The translations under genes were made by a program, and so were the position numbers. The notes beneath the pieces are model-generated. The model did no database searches and was not told the origin of the DNA. It saw only the letters and a program-made list of their open reading frames with translations. Below are positions 40,490-45,413 of a stretch of 45,413 bases of DNA, one piece after another (position 1 is the first letter of the stretch; each line of letters begins with the position of its first letter). The DNA is from Sphingomonas sp. (GTDB taxonomy: Bacteria; Pseudomonadota; Alphaproteobacteria; Sphingomonadales; Sphingomonadaceae), in NCBI RefSeq assembly GCF_025362505.1, contig NZ_JANYGG010000080.1:1-45413 (forward strand), written 5' to 3'.

Positions 40490-42775
40490 ATGAATTGCAC
40501 TCGAACGTTCCTGAACGCTTCCGTCGCGATTGCGGCCCTGGTTGCTAGCCCGGCGATCGCCCAAGACGCCACTGTCATTCGGCTGCCTGCGGTCGACGCT
40601 ACCTCGCCGCCAGTCGCCGGAGCCGATGGCAAGCTCCAGGACATTGTCGTCACCGCGCAACGCCGCACGCAACGCCTGCAGGACGTCCCGATCGCGATCT
40701 CCGCTTTTAGTCCGCGGGATCTCACCACCAAGCAGATCCGCACAACACTCGATATCCCGCGCCTCGTCCCCAACATGGTCGGCGCATCAAACGTCGGCAT
40801 CGGGTCGGCCAACACTTATTTCATTCGCGGGCTCGGCAACACCGAGTCGATCGCGACCTTCGATCCGCCAGTCGGCACCTATGTCGACGATATCTACATC
40901 AGCCGTCAGAACGCGAACAACTTCTCTTTCTTCGACATTGATCGGATCGAAGTGCTGCGCGGTCCGCAGGGCACCTTGTTCGGGCGCAACACAACGGGCG
41001 GCGCGATCAACGTCATCCTCAAGAAGCCGTCGACGCGGCTGGGTGGCTATGCCGAAGCGAGCTACGGAAACTACAATGGTTACACTGGGCGCGCCTCGAT
41101 CGACATTCCGGTCAGCAGCACGGTCCTCACCAAATTCTCGGGCTTCGGCATCTCGACCAAAGGCTTCGTTCACAACCGCACGACCGGCGAAGCCAATAAT
41201 GGCGACAAGGGCTATGGCCTGCGCGCCGCGGTCCGCTTCTTGCCGACGGAGTCGATCACCTGGGACGTGTCGGGCGACTATATCCACGACAACAGTGTCA
41301 ACGTCCCATCGACGTTGATCAACGGCGAGTTGGTCAGCTTCACCGGCCTTTCCACACGGACCGCTGGACTGGCGGGGCTGGTCGCGGGACGCAAGGCGGG
41401 GTTCCATTTCCAAAACGTGACCAAGAGCGCGTCGTTCACGTCCAACATACAGATCAAGCTCGGCGAGGCGACACTGGCGCTCATCACCGGCTATCGCGAT
41501 CTCAAGCAGGATTATCTCACGGACGTGTTCGACGGCAAATATTCAACAGGCGGCTTCGCGCTCGCCAATGCCGGTCACTTCAAGCAGTTCAGCCAGGAAG
41601 TGAAGCTCAACGGCAAGGTGGGGCGTCTCACCTACACCGCCGGCATCTTCTACATTCGTGAGAATAATTCGACCGATTTCGCCGATGTTTTCACCCTCGA
41701 CTTCGGCACCTTTGGCGTGCCGCTCGTGCTGGCCGATCGCGTCTTGCGCAATAAGACCACGGCGCCCGCGGTCTATGCCCAGCTCGATTACCAGGTGACC
41801 GACCTGCTGAGTGTCACCGTCGGCGCACGCTATACCGACGAGAAGAAGAGCGTCGATGTCGTCGCGAACGCCAATCCGGCACGCATCCTGCCGCCCTACG
41901 GTTCGGCCGACATCCTCGCCGTCGGCATCCCGCTCAGCAACCGGACCAAGCTCGTCACGCCGCGCGTGGCGATCCAGTACAAGCCAATGAAGGACGTCAT
42001 GCTGTTCGCGTCCGCCACGAAGGGCTTTCGCTCGGGCGGATGGAATGCGCGTGCACTAAGCGCCGCTACGTTCCAGCAGTTCGGTCCTGAAAAGGTCTGG
42101 TCGTACGAAGCTGGTTTCCGCAGCGAATTCGCGAACCATAGCGTGCGCGTCAACGCCACCGCGTTCTACACTGACGTGAAGGGTTTCCAGGTCCCGCTTG
42201 GGTTCATCGACGGCACCGGGGCGATCAACTTCGTCACACAGAACGGATCGGATTTCCGTAATTATGGTCTCGAGACGGACGTGCTCTGGGTGCCGACGAC
42301 GGGCCTCTCGCTGTTCGCCAACCTCGGTCTGCAGAGCGCAAAATACCGCAACCCCAATGCGGTCATCTCCGCGCAACAGGCTTCGTGCCGCGCGGGAACG
42401 GCCGCGAGTTGTGGACAGGGCATCGTCGACCCGCAGGGCAACCTCGCCGTTCCGCAGCGCGCACCCAAGCTGACTGCGTCGTTCGGCGGTAGCTATGACG
42501 CGCATGTCGGCGCGCTGGTCCTCAGCCCGTCGGCGAATGCGAGCTATCAGTCGCGGCTGACGGTCGGCACCGCGAGCGTGCCGCAGGACTTCGTCTCGCC
42601 GCAGTGGCTGGTCGGTGCAAGCCTCGCGCTTCGCCCCGATGCCGGTCGCTGGAAAGCGTCGCTGGAATGCGCGAATTGCTTCAATAAGCATTTCGTCGTT
42701 GCCGATTTTCCGCCAGTCTTTAAATTCTACAGCATGCCGCGGACGGTCCGCGTCACGGCTGGCCTTACCTTCTGA
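40490..42775 (+). CDS. TonB-dependent outer-membrane receptor
   Basis: A 761-aa receptor. The signal peptide (FLNASVAIAALVASPAIAQ) ends at ~residue 25. The plug domain (residues ~45-180) carries the TonB-box-like DIVVTAQRR and the signature LRGPQGTLFGRNTTGGAINVI. A 22-strand beta-barrel follows, ending in F at the C-terminus (VTAGLTF). Receptors of this sphingomonad type commonly bring in large organic substrates as well as siderophores. Its place beside catabolic-type genes favours an organic substrate; this is an inference. The RBS is AAAGGGG, 8 nt before ATG 40490. Confidence 0.93.
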   Translation: MNCTRTFLNASVAIAALVASPAIAQDATVIRLPAVDATSPPVAGADGKLQDIVVTAQRRTQRLQDVPIAISAFSPRDLTTKQIRTTLDIPRLVPNMVGASNVGIGSANTYFIRGLGNTESIATFDPPVGTYVDDIYISRQNANNFSFFDIDRIEVLRGPQGTLFGRNTTGGAINVILKKPSTRLGGYAEASYGNYNGYTGRASIDIPVSSTVLTKFSGFGISTKGFVHNRTTGEANNGDKGYGLRAAVRFLPTESITWDVSGDYIHDNSVNVPSTLINGELVSFTGLSTRTAGLAGLVAGRKAGFHFQNVTKSASFTSNIQIKLGEATLALITGYRDLKQDYLTDVFDGKYSTGGFALANAGHFKQFSQEVKLNGKVGRLTYTAGIFYIRENNSTDFADVFTLDFGTFGVPLVLADRVLRNKTTAPAVYAQLDYQVTDLLSVTVGARYTDEKKSVDVVANANPARILPPYGSADILAVGIPLSNRTKLVTPRVAIQYKPMKDVMLFASATKGFRSGGWNARALSAATFQQFGPEKVWSYEAGFRSEFANHSVRVNATAFYTDVKGFQVPLGFIDGTGAINFVTQNGSDFRNYGLETDVLWVPTTGLSLFANLGLQSAKYRNPNAVISAQQASCRAGTAASCGQGIVDPQGNLAVPQRAPKLTASFGGSYDAHVGALVLSPSANASYQSRLTVGTASVPQDFVSPQWLVGASLALRPDAGRWKASLECANCFNKHFVVADFPPVFKFYSMPRTVRVTAGLTF

Positions 42776-42885
42776 TGAGAGTCCAAGTTTTGCGTTTGCC
42801 CCTCCGGTGCTCGACCCACGCACCTTAACTGGTCAATTCGAATTGCTGATCTCGATGTGACACGAGAGTTCGCTCTACTTGGGCG

Positions 42886-43359
42886 ATGGTCGACGGAGCG
42901 ACTGGTCGCAACGGATTTGCAGCCGCGACCCGGTCTGCGGGGTCGTTTACCAGGGCGCCTCCAGAGCCACCGGTTGCCAGTTCTCCTTCTCCTGCGATGG
43001 ATCGCAGAGCCGGCGCCCGGAGCGGGCAGGGTGCCCGATTGAAAAAGATGCGCACCCCTCGACTCCGGACGCCAGATGCGTGGCCGATTGCTGTCAGCGA
43101 CGCATCGTACTTGGCCGAAAGCGGATGGGCCGCGAAGGCACTGGCTATGACACCCACGTGGTCAGTCATCGATTTGTTCGGAGCAACGGGAGACCCTGAA
43201 GGCGATCCGTACGAAATTGGCCTCGCTGTCTGGCTCAATGGTCGCAGGCTTCTTGCAATGGACGAGAAATGTGCGGTCGTACCGGATGCGGGCGGCTGGT
43301 CGTATTATCATCGACGAGAACTTCGCGGCGCCGTGCCTCTGTGGGATCTCGGTCGATGA
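42886..43359 (+). CDS. Second copy of the island protein family (paralogue of 29,798)
   Basis: From ATG 43048 the product is RTPRLRTPDAWPIAVSD, then ESGWAAKALAMT, DLFGATGDPEGDPYEIGLAVWL and YYHRRELRGAVPLWDLG, closely patterned on the 158-aa gene at 29.8-30.3 kb. The frame extends upstream to ATG 42886 through a polar stretch that resembles the disordered N-terminus of the paralogue, so the true start is uncertain. It stands alone here, without the DUF3987 gene that precedes its paralogue. Confidence 0.65.
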   Translation: MVDGATGRNGFAAATRSAGSFTRAPPEPPVASSPSPAMDRRAGARSGQGARLKKMRTPRLRTPDAWPIAVSDASYLAESGWAAKALAMTPTWSVIDLFGATGDPEGDPYEIGLAVWLNGRRLLAMDEKCAVVPDAGGWSYYHRRELRGAVPLWDLGR

Positions 43360-43441
43360 CCTCAGCACCGTTAAATAACGGCCGAAAAACGAGCGGACGA
43401 CGTCGTTGGACGTACTAAAGGGAAATTGGCCTTAGCCCCAC

Positions 43442-43987
43442 TTAGTTGGCGAGCTTCAGGTCCTCATCAAGAAATGCTTTCACGGGGGTGCCGATTGGCA
43501 TCCTCGCACTCGTCCCCGTCATGAAGAAGCCGGCGATGGGGATCAGTAACACGGCTCCCACTACGGCTGCGGTTCCAGTCGAACCGTGTTCGTTGAACGT
43601 GCCCGACAACCGAATTTGACGGTCACCGACACGAGTGTAAAGCACTCGGCCGTTGATGTGCCCTGACTTGCCCCACATGCCCTTGTTGCGGATGTCGGTC
43701 AGTTCGCCCGTAGCCGGGCTACCGGCTGGGATTACGACACGTCCGTTGAGCGTGACATTTTCGGCGACCTGAAGTCGAACACGCTGACCGTCGTGCAGAT
43801 CTTTGTGCTGAGTAGTTAGGTCCTCAGCCATCGTGAGCTGAACCTCGGCCCCTGCGCGGAGGGTGTCACCGCCAATCGCGGGTGCGATAGTAGCCACGGG
43901 CATCGGCGCAGCTACGTGGGTAGCGGGTGTGGCCTGCGACAGTGCTGCTGACGCAACAGTGCCAAAAAGCAGAGCAAGAACTTTCAT
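43442..43987 (-). CDS. Secreted beta-rich protein, unknown function (181 aa)
   Basis: The signal peptide is KVLALLFGTVASAALSQA. The mature part contains GAEVQLTMAEDLTTQHKDLH, VVIPAGSPATGELTDIRNKG and SGHINGRVLYTRVG, a beta-sandwich-like pattern shared with TrbI/VirB10-type C-terminal domains in its IPAGSP and GEL steps. A glycine-rich hydrophobic segment (AAVVGAVLLIPIAGFFMTG) could be membrane-inserting. A good RBS AAGGGGG is 5 nt before ATG 43987; ATG 43990 is an alternative. Function unknown. Confidence 0.7.
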   Translation of the reverse strand: MKVLALLFGTVASAALSQATPATHVAAPMPVATIAPAIGGDTLRAGAEVQLTMAEDLTTQHKDLHDGQRVRLQVAENVTLNGRVVIPAGSPATGELTDIRNKGMWGKSGHINGRVLYTRVGDRQIRLSGTFNEHGSTGTAAVVGAVLLIPIAGFFMTGTSARMPIGTPVKAFLDEDLKLAN

Positions 43988-44064
43988 CATTTCCCCCTTA
44001 CTGATCGATGCCGAGATGAGCACGGACGGATGGCCAGTGCAAGCGAACCGATTCCCAACAGAAA

Positions 44065-44090
44065 AGGCCGGCCAACTGAATGGCCGGCCT
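44065..44090 (-). terminator. Intrinsic terminator after the 71-aa lipoprotein gene
   Basis: AGGCCGGCCA (44065-44074) and TGGCCGGCCT (44081-44090) are perfect 10-bp arms around a 6-nt loop. On the minus strand the stem is followed by TTTT. It lies about 22 bp downstream of the stop of the minus-strand gene ending at 44,112. Confidence 0.85.
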
Positions 44091-44111
44091 CCTCGCATCG
44101 GTTGAAGCGGA

Positions 44112-44327
44112 CTAGGGCGTTTTGACCTTGACGGTTGGGACCTCGACGGTCGTATTCTTCGAGCCAACTTCCACCTTCGGGCCCTGCACATTGTACTCCG
44201 GCAGCTGACCGCCCTTGGCCGTGACGTTCACGTCCGGCAGCTTACCCTCTTGAGTTTTATTCACTTTGCAGCCGGCCATTCCGAAACAGACTGTGGCAAG
44301 TGCCAGCGCCTTGATCGCGTAATGCAT
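44112..44327 (-). CDS. Small lipoprotein (71 aa)
   Basis: ATG 44327 is preceded by GGAGGGAT. The signal IKALALATVCFGMAGC ends in a lipobox MAGC with the modified Cys at ~residue 20. The mature part, with KLPDVNVTAKGGQLPEYNVQGPKVEVG, is a repeated Val-rich beta pattern of unknown function. It has its own terminator and is monocistronic, sitting between two other envelope-type genes. Confidence 0.75.
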   Translation of the reverse strand: MHYAIKALALATVCFGMAGCKVNKTQEGKLPDVNVTAKGGQLPEYNVQGPKVEVGSKNTTVEVPTVKVKTP

Positions 44328-44430
44328 AATTATCCCTCCGACGCTCAGGGCGACTGGGAAGGCCGCCAACTCTGAACGCGCCGCACTGGATGGCTGAAGA
44401 AATGTCGTGCGCGCAAGATTTTTCGGCAAA

Positions 44431-44462
44431 AAAGCCCCGCCGAGCCGAAGCCGGGCGGGGCT
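44431..44462 (-). terminator. Intrinsic terminator after the 102-aa gene
   Basis: On the minus strand, AGCCCCGCC pairs with GGCGGGGCT around a CGGCTTCGGCTC-type loop, and TTTTTT follows the stem. It lies about 30 bp after the stop of the minus-strand gene ending at 44,490. Confidence 0.85.
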
Positions 44463-44489
44463 AGGTTATCCAAGAGCCGAGGGAGCCGC

Positions 44490-44798
44490 TCAGTGGATCT
44501 GAATTGGTAACGGTCCAGTTGACTGATCGATCCCGTAGGCATGATGCAGTATTCCGTTTTCGGGCTCGCCTTCGTCCTCGACGTTGCCGCCGCCATGGTC
44601 GTCTAGTTCGGGCTCGTCGTCGATCTCCGGCTCGTCGTCCTGTTCGGTGATCTCGAGCTCAAGGTCGGTGTCGCCTTGCGCGACATCCATCAACTCGATG
44701 GCGATCTCGACGAAGCTGCCAAGCTGCGCCCGATCGAACCGAGACAGGATCAGCGCAACGGCGGGCATCGGGACGAAGCCTATGTGCTGAGCGCCCAT
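44490..44798 (-). CDS. Acidic small island protein, unknown (102 aa)
   Basis: A short hydrophobic/charged start (GFVPMPAVALILSRFDRAQL) is followed by a strongly acidic C-terminal half (LELEITEQDDEPEIDDEPELDDHGGGN) resembling acidic-tailed proteins common in sphingomonad islands and prophages. The start overlaps the stop of the upstream gene by one base (TAATG), so they are cotranscribed. A terminator follows. No function is assigned. Confidence 0.7.
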   Translation of the reverse strand: MGAQHIGFVPMPAVALILSRFDRAQLGSFVEIAIELMDVAQGDTDLELEITEQDDEPEIDDEPELDDHGGGNVEDEGEPENGILHHAYGIDQSTGPLPIQIH

Positions 44799-45343
44799 TA
44801 TGCCCTCCCGTTCGAGAGTAGGCGGCGCGCATCGGCCAGCATCGAGTCGGCATGCTCATCGTCCAGCGATACAGCGGCAATCTCGATCTTGACGAGCAAT
44901 GCCGCAACGTCCGGTGCCGCGACCATCATGATGCGGTCGCGCGCCTCGTAATAGGTCGGCTGGTAAGCCTTCGCCTGCTCCCAATATTCGTCGACACGGA
45001 AGTGCTTGCGAAGGTCGGCATTGCGTCTCCGGTATGCCTCGAACTCGTCGCCGATCTGCTTGACGTCGATCTGGACGCCGCCAGTGATGCGTTGACGAGT
45101 GTTGTAAATGGCCAGCGCGCCCTCAACGTGGCCCCGTTCCATCGACATGTTGAGATTGTAATCGTCGAAGTATCGACCGGGTCTCGGGCCGCTGGCATCG
45201 CCATACGCTTCTTCAGCCGTATCGAAGCGATCGCAGAGGGCATCATATTTGCCCTGCACCGCGCTCCAGTTGGCAAAAGACTTGTCCCAAGCCGTGCGGC
45301 TCGTGGGCAGGCCCCTAGCGATTGCCGGTGCGGGCCACGCCAA
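44798..45343 (-). CDS. Island protein with its 5' end cut by an IS630 fragment (about 181 aa, partial)
   Basis: The frame from ~45,343 gives TSRTAWDKSFANWSAVQGKYDALCDRFDTAEEAYG and a helical, charged product (GHVEGALAIYNTRQRITGGVQ, DDEHADSMLADARRLLS). The pattern is seen in proteins from sphingomonad mobile elements. No convincing start codon with an RBS exists: upstream sequence becomes the IS630 transposase start. It is probably a 5'-truncated gene. Its stop overlaps the 102-aa gene start. Confidence 0.6.
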   Translation of the reverse strand: MAWPAPAIARGLPTSRTAWDKSFANWSAVQGKYDALCDRFDTAEEAYGDASGPRPGRYFDDYNLNMSMERGHVEGALAIYNTRQRITGGVQIDVKQIGDEFEAYRRRNADLRKHFRVDEYWEQAKAYQPTYYEARDRIMMVAAPDVAALLVKIEIAAVSLDDEHADSMLADARRLLSNGRA

Positions 45344-45413
45344 ACCGAACCGCCGCCGACCGGCAACTCATTCCCGCATCAATCGCGGCCAAAAGCCGCG
45401 TGCGCAAATCCAT
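45315..45413 (-). pseudogene. IS630-family transposase, N-terminal fragment
   Basis: The minus strand from base 45,413 reads MDLRTRLLAAIDAGMSCRSA and AVRFGVA, the usual start of IS630-family transposases with its winged-helix first helix. The frame then hits non-homologous codons and a stop at 45,315. The window begins exactly at its ATG. The junction with the partial island gene is near 45,330. Confidence 0.75.

Larger units (their letters stand above)
24677..45413. mobile_element. Genomic island integrated at tRNA-Arg(CCU), right end not in view
   Basis: It begins at the tRNA fragment and integrase. It includes a satellite-like replication module (to ~30.9 kb), scrambled IS remnants, a metabolic cluster (31.8-42.8 kb) and a second set of island-type small genes with a paralogue of a module-one gene (43-45.3 kb). 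No second copy of the att sequence was found by reading the remainder. That everything to 45,413 belongs to one island is an inference. Confidence 0.5.

Noticed and set aside
43368-43381. CCGTTAAATAACGG palindrome as a terminator
   Set aside because: The dyad is perfect but short, A/T-cored and lacks a convincing T-run on the plus strand; on the minus strand it lies beyond the stop of the 43,442 gene but with the T-run on the wrong side.
1-45413. CRISPR array
   Set aside because: The tandem repeats found (12, 18 and 30 bp) have no regular unique spacers and no cas genes are present.

Overview
The window looks like chromosome of a high-GC alphaproteobacterium of the Sphingomonadaceae (Sphingomonas-like). 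The evidence is the GC-rich coding, the neighbourhoods hrcA-grpE / rph-rdgB-hemW and fsa-DUF484-xerC, sphingomonad-type interspersed palindromes, a large TonB receptor, a xanthorhodopsin-type proton pump, and IS5/IS427, IS3, IS630 and IS1595 remnants. All assignments are from reading the sequence; no database search was run.

Region 1 (1-5150), light module. After an IS427-type transposase tail and a pair of inverted ~70-bp palindromic repeats come a small DUF2256 zinc-finger gene and a low-complexity 510-aa HTH-like protein. Next are three co-directional minus-strand genes, in transcription order: a LOV-HTH blue-light regulator, a proteorhodopsin/xanthorhodopsin-type pump, and a Brp/Blh-like retinal-forming dioxygenase. 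The last two overlap by 4 bp. A perfect 7-6-7 dyad lies between the regulator and the pump, and a hairpin with the ribosome-binding site in its loop precedes the regulator.

Region 2 (5150-7090), a complete IS1595-family transposon. It has 27-bp imperfect terminal inverted repeats, an 8-bp target duplication, and passenger genes (an MltR-like protein and a 60-aa ORF). It sits about 170 bp upstream of the LOV-HTH start codon.

Region 3 (7090-24640), core genome. It carries grpE and hrcA (heat shock), rph, rdgB, a CAP-domain protein, hemW, a small secreted protein, an LpoA/LppC-like lipoprotein, rsmI, gshB, a DedA protein, yraN, xerC, DUF484, fsa-type transaldolase, a crotonase, a three-gene TadE/TadG locus, a TelA-family pair and folE.

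Region 4 (24677 to the window end), a genomic island. It starts at the 3' half of a tRNA-Arg(CCU) gene, cut at the anticodon loop, next to a P4-type integrase. The first module (24.9-30.9 kb) is a tight, largely overlapping set: integrase, unknown, AlpA-like regulator, small proteins, DUF3987 primase/helicase-like protein, DUF5681 protein. This layout resembles phage satellites or small integrative elements. Scrambled IS3/IS5 remnants separate it from a catabolic-looking cluster (31.8-42.8 kb): FAD dehydrogenase, MmgE/PrpD, SDR, HapK-like, MFS, small unknown, methyltransferase, LysR, VOC and TonB receptor. A second copy of a satellite-module gene then appears at 43 kb, followed by small envelope and unknown genes and an IS630 fragment. 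No second att copy was seen, so the island probably continues past the window.
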